Shown here: positions 17,479-26,352 of the stretch, in pieces
How the letters are laid out: each line of letters opens with the position of its first letter
Position numbering within the stretch: the stretch's first letter is position 1
Assembly: GCF_013407955.1 (NCBI RefSeq)
Contig: NZ_JACCBU010000001.1
Span: 124,001 to 188,000 of the forward strand
From: Microlunatus parietis
GTDB taxonomy: Bacteria > Actinomycetota > Actinomycetes > Propionibacteriales > Propionibacteriaceae
Reading direction: 5' to 3'
Length of the DNA stretch: 64,000 nt
Position numbers and translations under genes: made by a program
The notes under the pieces: generated by a model
What the model was told of the DNA's origin: nothing
Seen by the model: the letters and a program-made list of their open reading frames with translations, nothing else
Database searches by the model: none

Positions 17479-20400
17479 ATGACGTTCACCAGGCCCGGCC
17501 GGACCCGTCTCGGCAGGTCCGACAGCCGCCTCCCCTTCGCTGCTGCGCGAGGGCCGGTCGCCGCCGGCGTGGCGCTCCTGCTGCTCCTTGCCGGCTGTAC
17601 CAACCAGGACCAGGGTCCCGACCTGCCGCCGCAGCGGATCCTGCAGTCCGTCGCCGTGAAGATGACGCCGGACAGCACGATGACCGACATCGAATCCACC
17701 ACGGTCTCGGTACGGGAGAACGCCGGCGATGCCACTACCGAGACGGTGAGGTACTCGCCGAAGGAGGTCGCCGACAAGCTCCCGGTCCGGGTCACGACGG
17801 CGTACCGGACCGCGGACCGCACCGGCACCAACCTGAACGACCTGGCCGGCCACAACGGCCGGATCGAGATCGACATCACGGTGCAGAACCTGACCATGCA
17901 GCCGGAGAACCTCACCTACGACGTCGCCGGTACGTCACGGACCCAGCCCGCCCTGGTCGGGGCGCCGCTGACCGTGGTCGCCTCGACGGCGCTGGCCGGG
18001 GTCGCGCCGACCGACGTGATCACCGCCACCGGTTCGTCGACGGCGGCCGCCACCAACGGCGTGCTCAGCCGGTCCGAGAACGGCGATGCCGTGATCCAGT
18101 GGGCCGCGCTGCTCGCCTCACCGCAGATGGGCGCGAACGCGACGCTGACCCTGGTCGCCGACGCCAAGGACTTCAAGGTGCCGACGATCGACATGTCGGT
18201 CCAGGCGGGCCTGGTCACCGACCCGTCGGTGAGCCGGGTGCTGGAGTCGGCGTTCAACACCAGCCCGACCTCCCAGCTGGCGCTGGAGCAGCGGACGATC
18301 CAGGTGATCACCGACGTGAACCAGGTGCTGACTCGGGCCAGCACCGACATCTCCAAGGTGCGCAAGAACCTCGACTCGACCTCCAAGACCCTCGGTACCC
18401 GTTCGGTCAAGGAACTGCAGGAGAGTACGAAGGGCGTCGCGACCTCGATGAAGGCGCTGGACGACCAGCTGACCCAGCTCAACTCCGACATCAAGGGCAC
18501 CGTCGCCGGCGCCCAGTCGGCGGTGCTGCAGGAGCTGGGCCAGACGGTCGACGCGATGGACAAACTGCTCGGCGACACCTCGGGCGATCCGCCGGCGCCG
18601 CGGGTCAGCGGCAACGGCTGCTCGACCGTGGTCGGCGCCCCGCAGGCCGTTGGCAGCGTGTACGGGAACCTGGTCCAGGTGTCCGCCCAGCTGGAGGGCT
18701 ACGCGACCGCGAGCAAGAACTGCAAGGCCGAGGCGCAGCAGGTGCTGCTCCGCTCCGTCGGCCCGGCCGAGCCGAACGCCGAGCTCTGCAAGAACGACAA
18801 GTCCACCACGTGTTCGATCTGGGCCGCCGAGCAGACCTTCGCCGCGATCATGAAGCGGCTGGTCGAGCGCGGCGACGCGCTGATCGCCGAGATGCAACCG
18901 AGCATCGTCGACACCGCAATGAAGAAGTACAAGGAACTCGGTGGTGATGTGAAGGGCGTCGGCGTTGCGGCCCACGCCGTTTCCCGTGCGGCCGTTGCAT
19001 GGCAGAAGGCGGCCGAGGACCGGCTGAAGGATGTCGAGCTGGAGCTGGAGCGGGACCTGGCCGGCACCGACCAGCAGCTCGCCGACCTCGATCAGAAGCT
19101 CGTCGAGCACGACAAGGGCCTGGCCGACCTGGACCAGCAACTGGTGATCCTGACCGGTGAACTCGACAAGACGTCCGAGGGCCTCGATGCTCTCGACGAC
19201 GGCCTGGCCGGGATCCACGACGATGCCGAGAAGGCCATCGCGGAACTCAAGAGTGATGACCCGGAGAACCCCGACCGGGGGATGTCGGTCGAGGCCCAGA
19301 TCTGGGAAGCGGCCGAGCTCGCTTGTCGGATGGGTCGAGGTGGGATCGGCGGCGGTGGCGCGCGTCAGAGTCAGGTCGACGACATGCGGGGTTATCTCGT
19401 GGGCTTGGGTTGTGAGCCCGAGGATCACGACAACAATCCCGAGACACCCGAAGTACTTCCGGAAGTCGAACCTCCGGGTCGTTTCGATGAGCCCTTGGTG
19501 AAGCGAGTCCACGATCAGGCCGCCGCCTGGCAGAAGGTCGCCGACCTGACCGACGAGGAACGCGACGACAGCCTCTATTCGGCGCTCAAGTCCGTACGAA
19601 CCCAACTCGAGGTGGCCGACACCCGGATCGGCCACCTGCATGAGGCGATCAAGGCGAACCGCAACGCGAACCAGAAGAACCGGGATGCGATCCAGAAGAT
19701 TCGCGATGGTGTGCCCGAGGATGTCGTGATCGACACGAAGCTGCCCGAGCTGGAAGAGCTCAATGAGAGTGTCAAGGACCTGGAAAGCACGATCAAGGTC
19801 TTCCAGGACTCCTACGCGGCCATGGCCGATCCGATGAACAAGTTCGACAAGTACCACAAGGAGCTGCCGGGCAAGATTCGAGCCGGGTTCAAGAGCGCCT
19901 CGGACCAGGCGAAGAAGGAACTCGCCGCCGCGCTCGAGCCGGCGATCCGCAAGATCGCCGCTCAGGCCGAGATCGACAGCGAAGCGGTCGGCAAGATGTT
20001 CGAGGAGTCGGCCGCCGGCCTGTCCAACGCCTCCGAGGCGCTGAACCGGAACGGGGCCCGGATCATCGAGGGCCAGCGCCGCGAGTTGCGCGAGTCCGAA
20101 CGTAGGACTGCGGCCGCGGCCGCCGAACAGGTGGACCGCTCCCTCAGTGACCTGGCCCGCGGCGTCTCCGCCTCGACCCGGGACATGGACGCCTCGTTCG
20201 TCCTGCTCCAGGCCAGCCTGAAGAAGGTGCTGCTGGACCTCGGCGACCGCAAGGTCAACGGCTCCGGCCTGCTCGGCTCGATGACCACCAGCGCGGCCCG
20301 GGTCGGCACGGCCGACTATCAGCTGGCGTTGGCGTCCGGCCAGACCGAGGCGTACGCGAACGTCCGCGGCCAGGACATCAACGGCATCCTGCTCCAGCAG

Positions 20401-20514
20401 GCCCAGCTGCAGGCCGCCCTGCGGGCCGGCGCCGAACTGCCCGCCTTCCAGCTCGAGGTGCCGGAGGGCGCGGAGAGCCAGACCGTGTACACCTTCCGAA
20501 TCGGGGCTCAGTGA
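17479..20514 (+). CDS. large coiled-coil lipoprotein of the type VII-like locus (1011 aa)
   Basis: The N-terminal signal sequence ends in the lipobox LLAGC with the lipidated Cys at residue 40, so the protein should be anchored outside the membrane. A beta-rich domain (about 60-250) is followed by several hundred residues of predicted coiled coil (ADLDQKLVEHDKGLADLDQ, NANQKNRDAIQKIRDG and others). The layout recalls the extracellular coiled-coil parts of EsaA/YueB-type T7SSb components, but no homology is claimed. The ATG at 17479 has GAAGGAAC upstream; the frame is open further upstream but without a signal. The GTG of the next gene overlaps its stop, so the two are coupled. Confidence 0.85.
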   Translation: MTFTRPGRTRLGRSDSRLPFAAARGPVAAGVALLLLLAGCTNQDQGPDLPPQRILQSVAVKMTPDSTMTDIESTTVSVRENAGDATTETVRYSPKEVADKLPVRVTTAYRTADRTGTNLNDLAGHNGRIEIDITVQNLTMQPENLTYDVAGTSRTQPALVGAPLTVVASTALAGVAPTDVITATGSSTAAATNGVLSRSENGDAVIQWAALLASPQMGANATLTLVADAKDFKVPTIDMSVQAGLVTDPSVSRVLESAFNTSPTSQLALEQRTIQVITDVNQVLTRASTDISKVRKNLDSTSKTLGTRSVKELQESTKGVATSMKALDDQLTQLNSDIKGTVAGAQSAVLQELGQTVDAMDKLLGDTSGDPPAPRVSGNGCSTVVGAPQAVGSVYGNLVQVSAQLEGYATASKNCKAEAQQVLLRSVGPAEPNAELCKNDKSTTCSIWAAEQTFAAIMKRLVERGDALIAEMQPSIVDTAMKKYKELGGDVKGVGVAAHAVSRAAVAWQKAAEDRLKDVELELERDLAGTDQQLADLDQKLVEHDKGLADLDQQLVILTGELDKTSEGLDALDDGLAGIHDDAEKAIAELKSDDPENPDRGMSVEAQIWEAAELACRMGRGGIGGGGARQSQVDDMRGYLVGLGCEPEDHDNNPETPEVLPEVEPPGRFDEPLVKRVHDQAAAWQKVADLTDEERDDSLYSALKSVRTQLEVADTRIGHLHEAIKANRNANQKNRDAIQKIRDGVPEDVVIDTKLPELEELNESVKDLESTIKVFQDSYAAMADPMNKFDKYHKELPGKIRAGFKSASDQAKKELAAALEPAIRKIAAQAEIDSEAVGKMFEESAAGLSNASEALNRNGARIIEGQRRELRESERRTAAAAAEQVDRSLSDLARGVSASTRDMDASFVLLQASLKKVLLDLGDRKVNGSGLLGSMTTSAARVGTADYQLALASGQTEAYANVRGQDINGILLQQAQLQAALRAGAELPAFQLEVPEGAESQTVYTFRIGAQ

Positions 20515-21794
20515 GCAAGAAGCGCTGGATCATCCTCGGGGCCGTCGTCCTCCTGGTCCTCGGCGGCGGCACCGGCGGGTTCGTCTGGTGGCGGGCCCAG
20601 GCGGACGCCCCGAAGACCGAGCCGGCCGTCGCGCAGCCGGTGGCGATCTCCGTCCCCGGCGCCCCGGCCGAGGTGAAGCTCGGCGTCGTCGTAACGCTGT
20701 CGTCGAAGCCCGGCGAGGGCTCCGAACAGAAGTACGCGGCCGAAGGCGCCCAGGTCGCGGCGCAGCGGCTGTCGATGGGCGGCGTCAACGTCAAGCTGGT
20801 AACGGTCGACGACAAGGGCTCGACCGAGGGCGCCCAGCGCGCCGTCGAACAACTCGCCGACGAGGGGGTCAGCGGCATCGTCGCGGCCACCCAGGGCGCC
20901 CACCTGCGCGGGGCGGTGAAGGCGGCGCAGCAGGCCGAGCTGCCGCTGCTGCTGCCGTACGAATCGGACCCGGAGCTGCTCGGCACGCTGGTCTGGGGCA
21001 CTGGCCCGATGGACTCGGCGATCGGTGCGGCGCTGCAGCAGACGCTCACCGCTCACAACCTCAAGCGGACCCTGCTGATCGACGTCGGCGGCGGCACCCC
21101 GGAGTCGGTGAAGGTGTCCGGCAAGGTCCACTTCAAGCCCGGCGACGACGTCAAGAACCTGCTGGCCGAGGTGCTCGAGCGGACCGAGGGCAAGAACAAG
21201 ATCGACTCCGTCCTGATCTCCGGCCCGGCCGCCCAGCAGGCCGTCGTGGTCCAGGCCCTGCAGGGGGCCGACGTCACGCTGCCGATCTTCCTCTCCCCCG
21301 ACGCCACCAGCCCGGCGTTCACCGCGGCGCTGATCAAGGCCGGCGGCAGCCTGTCGACCAGCCTCGGCACCGTCGGTACGGACTCCGACGACCCGGCCGC
21401 CCTGGCCTCGGACGAGACCGGCAAGGCGATGTCGGCGTTTCTCGCCGCGGTCCGGCTGCGGGCGGCCGACCCGGAGCAGACGACGCTGCTCGGCGACCAG
21501 CCCTTCATCAAGGTGGCCGACGCCGCGGACGCCCGCAGCCATGACGCGATCATTGCGCTGACCTACGCTGCCGCGGCGACCGCCGCCCGCGAGGACGGCA
21601 ACCCGATGGGCGCCATCCCCTCGCTCCGGCTCGACCACAGCAACGGACTGGCCGGCCCGGCCCTGGACTTCTCGCACACCGCCGCGCTGGCCGAGGACTC
21701 GGTCGTCGCCCTCCGTTCGTCCGGCCAGGACCTCGGGTTGCGCCCGGCCGCGGACGGCGCGGCGCCGCGGCTGATCTGGTTCTTCGCCCCCTAG
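20511..21794 (+). CDS. membrane-anchored periplasmic-binding-fold protein (427 aa)
   Basis: One N-terminal transmembrane helix (residues 6-26) is followed by a type 1 periplasmic binding fold of the branched-chain amino acid/Leu-Ile-Val receptor type. Typical features are VKLGVVVTLSS at about 54, GAQVAAQRLS, VDDKGSTEGAQRAVEQLAD and GVSGIVAAT. No ABC permease or ATPase is nearby. It lies between a T7-like lipoprotein and an FtsK-type ATPase, so it may sense a ligand or form part of the secretion complex rather than feed a transporter. The GTG start overlaps the previous stop by 4 nt. Confidence 0.8.
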   Translation: MSKKRWIILGAVVLLVLGGGTGGFVWWRAQADAPKTEPAVAQPVAISVPGAPAEVKLGVVVTLSSKPGEGSEQKYAAEGAQVAAQRLSMGGVNVKLVTVDDKGSTEGAQRAVEQLADEGVSGIVAATQGAHLRGAVKAAQQAELPLLLPYESDPELLGTLVWGTGPMDSAIGAALQQTLTAHNLKRTLLIDVGGGTPESVKVSGKVHFKPGDDVKNLLAEVLERTEGKNKIDSVLISGPAAQQAVVVQALQGADVTLPIFLSPDATSPAFTAALIKAGGSLSTSLGTVGTDSDDPAALASDETGKAMSAFLAAVRLRAADPEQTTLLGDQPFIKVADAADARSHDAIIALTYAAAATAAREDGNPMGAIPSLRLDHSNGLAGPALDFSHTAALAEDSVVALRSSGQDLGLRPAADGAAPRLIWFFAP

Positions 21795-21814
21795 CCACGC
21801 CACCGGTCGCCACT

Positions 21815-21820
21815 AGAGTG
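21815..21820 (+). promoter_or_regulatory. possible -10 element (TAGAGT) before the secretion ATPase gene
   Basis: TAGAGT lies in the 61-bp gap between the binding-fold gene and the ATPase gene, 35 nt before the TTG start. No -35 was recognised, so an internal promoter is only possible. Confidence 0.3.
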
Positions 21821-21855
21821 ACGAGAGGGACATCGGCTTCGGGAAGGGAACGGCG

Positions 21856-24800
21856 TTGCGTCTGTTGATCGACCTCGACGGCTCTCCGCGCGAGATCGAG
21901 GTGAGCCGCAGTACTCACTCGGCGACGCTCGGCGATCTGGTCGCGGAGACCTGCGGGCAGCGGATCGGCGACGACACCACGCTCTGCGTCGACGAGACCG
22001 CCTACCCGGCCGACACGCTGCTGTCCGATCTGATGCTGCTCGAGGGCAGTACGGTCTCCCGCGCACCGCTGCAGCGGCCGGAGCCGATCTCGGGCTGGAC
22101 CGCCACCCTGTCCGGCGGCCTGGACGCCGGCCGCGTCGTCCCCGTACCAGCCAATCGGCCGCTGATCATCGGCCGGTCGCCGCAGGCCGACCTCTCGGTC
22201 GATTCGGCGAGTACGTCCTGGGAGCACGCCACCGTGACCCTCGAGGGCGACGGGGTACGGATCCGCGACGCCGGCTCCACCAACGGCACCCTGGTCGACG
22301 GCCGGAAGATCGGCCGGGCCGAGGACGACGCCGACGAGGACGACCCGGACGGCGAGGACGAGCCCGAGGACGACGCGGACAAGCCCAACCGGCGGCAGCG
22401 GGCTGCCGACCTGATCCGCCGCAAGACGCGACGGGAACAGCCCGCCGCGCCGCGGCCGGACGGGGTCCTGGTCACCGAGCAGGCGGTGATCACCGCCGGC
22501 GGCGTGACGATCCTGGTCCGCAAGCAACTGGTCGAGACACCGGCCCCGAAGCCCGGCTCGCTGCACAACCTGACCCCGGCCGGTACGGCTCCGTTCAACC
22601 GCCCGCCGCGACCCGGCCGGCTCGGCGACCCCGAGCCGGTGCAGCCGCCGGCCCGCAAGGACGTACCGGACGCCAGCCGGTTCAGCATTGCGATGATCCT
22701 GGCCCCGCTGGTCCTGGCCGGCGCGATGGTGCTGGTGATCGGCGACCCCCGGTTCGCGCTGCTGTCGGCACTCAGCCCGGTGCTCGGCATCGGCACCTGG
22801 ATCGAGGGCAAGCACCGCCGGTCGAAGAACCTCAAGGCCGAGGAGAAGCGGTTCGACGAGGCGATCGAGACGTTCCGCGGCGAGCTGCGGGAGGCCGCGG
22901 CGGAGGGCGGCCGGCGGTCGTACCTGGATACGCCGGACCCGGCGACGGTCATCCGCCGGGCCGCGATCCCCACCATGACGCTGTGGGAACGCCGGCCGCA
23001 GGCCGAGGACTTCCTGCACCTGCACGCCGGCGTCGGCGACGTCCCCTGGACCCCGCCGGTGGAGAACCGGTCCGGCGGCCGGCTGGACGAGAAGATCCGC
23101 GCCGCGATGAAGGAGAGCCGGCTGCCGGCCGGCGCCGTCGAGGTGGACCTGTCGGACGCCGGCGTGGTCGGCATCGTCGGCGAGCGGGCCGGCGCGCTGG
23201 CCGTGGCCCGCAGCCTGGTCGCGCAGGCCTCGACGCAGAGCGGCCCGGCCGACGTCACGGTCGGCGTGTTCTGTGACCAGGGCCGGGACGAGGACTGGGC
23301 CTGGACCTCCTGGCTGCCCCATCTGCGGCGGCACGGCGGCGGCGCCGGCGAGCGCTGGCTGTCCGACAACCGGTCCCGCAGCGACGAGCTGCTCCGGGCG
23401 CTGCGCGACGGCATCCATGATCATCCGACCCGGGCCGTACTGCTGGTGCTGGACTCCGACGTGCTGACCGAGGGCCGCAACGCCCCGGCCCGGACCCTGC
23501 TCGGGCACGGCCGCGGCGTCCAGCCCACCGCGAACAAGCGGCCGGACACCCAGGTCTCCGGCATCGTCGTCGCGTCGTCGGAAGATCAACTTCCGGCCGC
23601 CTGCACGGTCGTGATCCGGGTCGGTGCGGACGCCGCCGGCACGGTCACCCGGCCGGGCGACCTGAAGCAGGTCGACGATGTGGTGCTGGCCGGGATCAGC
23701 CTGGACACCGCTCGCCGTACCGCGATGGACCTGGCCCGGTTCGACGACCCGGACCTGGTCGTCCCCGGTGCCGCACTGCCGTCGCTGGTCCGGCTGCCGC
23801 CGCTGCTGGACTTCGAGGAGATCTCCGCCGAGACGATCCGGCAGAGCTGGTCCGCGCCGACCGGCGTCTCCACCCCGGTCGGCATCGGCGAGGGCGGCGC
23901 CTTCTCGCTGGACCTGGTCCGGGACGGCCCGCACGGCCTGGTCGGCGGCACCACCGGCTCCGGCAAGAGCGAGTTCCTGCGTTCACTGGTGGCCGGGCTG
24001 GCGGCCCGCAACGACCCGACCCGGCTGACCTTCATCCTGATCGACTTCAAGGGCGGCGCGGCGTTCAAGACCTGCGAGCGGCTGCCGCACACGATCGGCA
24101 CGATCAGCAACCTGGACGAGCAGCTGGCCAACCGGGCGCTGCGCGCGCTCGAGGCCGAGATGCAGTACCGGCAGCGCAAGTTCGCCGCCGCCGGCGAGGG
24201 CGTGGACAACCTGGACACGTATCTGGCGACGAACCCGAGCGAGCCGATGCCGCGGCTGCTGCTGGTGGTGGACGAGTTCGCCATGCTGGCCAAGGAGTTC
24301 CCGGACGTGCTGTCGTCGCTGGTCAGCGTCGGCGCCGTCGGCCGTACCCTCGGCGTGCACATGATCCTGGCCACCCAGCGGCCGGCCGGCGTCGTGAACG
24401 ACGACATCCTGGCCAACACCAACCTCCGGGTCGCGCTGCGGGTGCAGAGCCGGGAGGACTCCTCCAACGTGATCGGGGTCCCCGACGCCGCCGCGATCAG
24501 CCGCCGCCAGCAGGGTCGCGCGTACGTGAAGCTCGGCCAGGACGACATCACGCCGGTGCAGACGGCCCTGGTCACCGGCCAGTCCGAGCAGCAGTCGACG
24601 ACCAAGATCGACGCCCATCCGGTCCATTTCGGCCGGGTCGAGGTGACGCCCCGCCCGCAGACCTCCGACGACGCCCCGGCCGACCTCGACCTGATGATCG
24701 ACGCGATCGTCGAGGCCGCGGACGCGGCCGGCATCGCCCGGCCCCGGCCGGTCTGGCCGGAGCCGCTCGGCGAACGGGTCGAACTGGCCGGGTTCCAGGC

Positions 24801-26352
24801 CGAGGGCGGGGCCGACGACCGGGACCCGGACGCGCCGCCGCTGCCGGTGGTCGGCGGCGTCGACGAGCACCTGCGGGCCACGTTCGCGATCTCCGACGAC
24901 CCGGACCGGCAGCGGCAGATCCCGGCCGGCTGGGACATCCCGCGCGGCAACCTGCTGCTGATGGGCATCCCCGGCAGCGGCACCAGCACCACGCTGTCGA
25001 CGCTGGCGCTGACGCTGGCCGACGCGGTCGCCCCGGAGGACCTCGACCTGCTGATCCTCGACATGGGTTCGGGCGATCTGCGGCCGCTGATCGACCTGCC
25101 GCACACAGTCGGCTACGTCGGCTCCGGCAGCGGCGCGCGGGAGCAGCAGGTCCGGTTCCTGCGCTATCTGCGGACCGAGCTGGACCGTCGCAAGGCCGAC
25201 GGGGCCGACGGTCGCCGTACCGTGGTGCTGATCGACGGCCTGGCCGCGCTGCGCGAGGAGTTCCAGGACTTCGAGGGCATCGCGCTGCTGGACAGCCTCT
25301 ATCGCGCGTACGCCGACGGACCGGACCTCGGCCTCTTCTTCGCCGCCTCGACGACTCGGGCCAAGTCGGTGCCGCCGGCGATCGACGAGGTGACCACCCA
25401 GAAGTGGCTGTTCCGCCTCGCCGACCAGTACGACTACTCGGCTGCCGGGGTCAAGGCGCACGAGGCGCCGGCCGCGGTCGCCGGGCGCTGCGTGCTGGGC
25501 GAGACCCGGCTGCAGACCCACGTCGCGACTCCCGGCTGCGGCCTCGGCGACGCCGTCGCGCGGATCGCGGCCAAGTGGACCGGCAGCCAGCGCAAGCAGG
25601 ACGTGGTCGGCCAGCTGCCGGACCAGGTGGCGGTCGCCGAACTCGGCGTCAAGGCCACGATCGGCGGAGAGCCGTGGCTGATCCCGGTCGGGATCCGCGA
25701 GGTCGACGTGGAGCCGCAGCAGCTCGAGCTGTACGAGGGCGAACACCTGCTGGTCACCGGCCCGGCCCGCTCCGGCAAGTCCACCCTGCTGCTGTCGATC
25801 GCCGAGGTGCTCCGGACCGCCGACCACGCGGGCCCGCCGATCCAGGTCTGGGGTGTCGGCGACCGCCGCTCGCCGCTGGTCGGGTCACCGCTGCTGGACC
25901 GGTCCGCCTCCGGCGCCGACGAACTGGCCCCGCTGCTGGCCGCGGCCCGGATGCACGACGGCCCGCTCGCCGTCCTGATCGACGACGCGGAACGGTTCGA
26001 CGACTCCGACCAGGCGATCAGCGGCCTGCTGGACTCCGCCGCGCCGGACCTGCGGATCTTCGCCGCCGGCCGCTCCGACGACCTGCGCAGCCTCTACAGC
26101 CACTGGACCAAGACGGTCCGGAAGTCCCGCTGCGGGGTGCTGCTGCAGCCGAACGTCGACTATGACGGCGAACTGCTCGGGGTCACGCTGCCCCGCCGGG
26201 CGCCGGTGGCGATGACCGCCGGCCGCGGCTACGCCTGCGTCGCCGGCGGTATGGCGCTGATCCAGGCGGCCAGCCCGTCGCCGGCCGAGCCGGCCGGTGC
26301 CGATGGGCCGGCCAAGCCGGACGGGCCGGTGCGGCTCAGCCGCCTCGGGTGA
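21856..26352 (+). CDS. FHA-FtsK/SpoIIIE type VII secretion ATPase, EssC-like (1498 aa)
   Basis: This is the motor of a type VII-like secretion system. Residues 1-95 form a small beta-rich domain. An FHA domain follows at about 100-155 (IIGRSPQADLSVDSAS, GSTNGT). An acidic linker precedes two transmembrane helices at about 276-320. Three FtsK/SpoIIIE ATPase domains follow. The first is intact: Walker A GGTTGSGKSE near 696 and Walker B LLLVVDEF. The second has GIPGSGTST near 1036, with the P-loop Lys replaced. The third has GPARSGKST near 1300. N-terminal FHA plus three ATPase domains is the EssC (T7SSb) arrangement, not the actinobacterial EccCa/EccCb one. The TTG at 21856 has GGGAAGGG upstream. 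The gene end overlaps the convergent kinase gene by 17 bp. Confidence 0.9.
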   Translation: MRLLIDLDGSPREIEVSRSTHSATLGDLVAETCGQRIGDDTTLCVDETAYPADTLLSDLMLLEGSTVSRAPLQRPEPISGWTATLSGGLDAGRVVPVPANRPLIIGRSPQADLSVDSASTSWEHATVTLEGDGVRIRDAGSTNGTLVDGRKIGRAEDDADEDDPDGEDEPEDDADKPNRRQRAADLIRRKTRREQPAAPRPDGVLVTEQAVITAGGVTILVRKQLVETPAPKPGSLHNLTPAGTAPFNRPPRPGRLGDPEPVQPPARKDVPDASRFSIAMILAPLVLAGAMVLVIGDPRFALLSALSPVLGIGTWIEGKHRRSKNLKAEEKRFDEAIETFRGELREAAAEGGRRSYLDTPDPATVIRRAAIPTMTLWERRPQAEDFLHLHAGVGDVPWTPPVENRSGGRLDEKIRAAMKESRLPAGAVEVDLSDAGVVGIVGERAGALAVARSLVAQASTQSGPADVTVGVFCDQGRDEDWAWTSWLPHLRRHGGGAGERWLSDNRSRSDELLRALRDGIHDHPTRAVLLVLDSDVLTEGRNAPARTLLGHGRGVQPTANKRPDTQVSGIVVASSEDQLPAACTVVIRVGADAAGTVTRPGDLKQVDDVVLAGISLDTARRTAMDLARFDDPDLVVPGAALPSLVRLPPLLDFEEISAETIRQSWSAPTGVSTPVGIGEGGAFSLDLVRDGPHGLVGGTTGSGKSEFLRSLVAGLAARNDPTRLTFILIDFKGGAAFKTCERLPHTIGTISNLDEQLANRALRALEAEMQYRQRKFAAAGEGVDNLDTYLATNPSEPMPRLLLVVDEFAMLAKEFPDVLSSLVSVGAVGRTLGVHMILATQRPAGVVNDDILANTNLRVALRVQSREDSSNVIGVPDAAAISRRQQGRAYVKLGQDDITPVQTALVTGQSEQQSTTKIDAHPVHFGRVEVTPRPQTSDDAPADLDLMIDAIVEAADAAGIARPRPVWPEPLGERVELAGFQAEGGADDRDPDAPPLPVVGGVDEHLRATFAISDDPDRQRQIPAGWDIPRGNLLLMGIPGSGTSTTLSTLALTLADAVAPEDLDLLILDMGSGDLRPLIDLPHTVGYVGSGSGAREQQVRFLRYLRTELDRRKADGADGRRTVVLIDGLAALREEFQDFEGIALLDSLYRAYADGPDLGLFFAASTTRAKSVPPAIDEVTTQKWLFRLADQYDYSAAGVKAHEAPAAVAGRCVLGETRLQTHVATPGCGLGDAVARIAAKWTGSQRKQDVVGQLPDQVAVAELGVKATIGGEPWLIPVGIREVDVEPQQLELYEGEHLLVTGPARSGKSTLLLSIAEVLRTADHAGPPIQVWGVGDRRSPLVGSPLLDRSASGADELAPLLAAARMHDGPLAVLIDDAERFDDSDQAISGLLDSAAPDLRIFAAGRSDDLRSLYSHWTKTVRKSRCGVLLQPNVDYDGELLGVTLPRRAPVAMTAGRGYACVAGGMALIQAASPSPAEPAGADGPAKPDGPVRLSRLG

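Noticed and set aside
23982..25827. Long minus-strand frames opposite the secretion ATPase
   Set aside because: Shadow frames of the plus-strand ATPase gene, whose Walker motifs and FHA domain are unambiguous.
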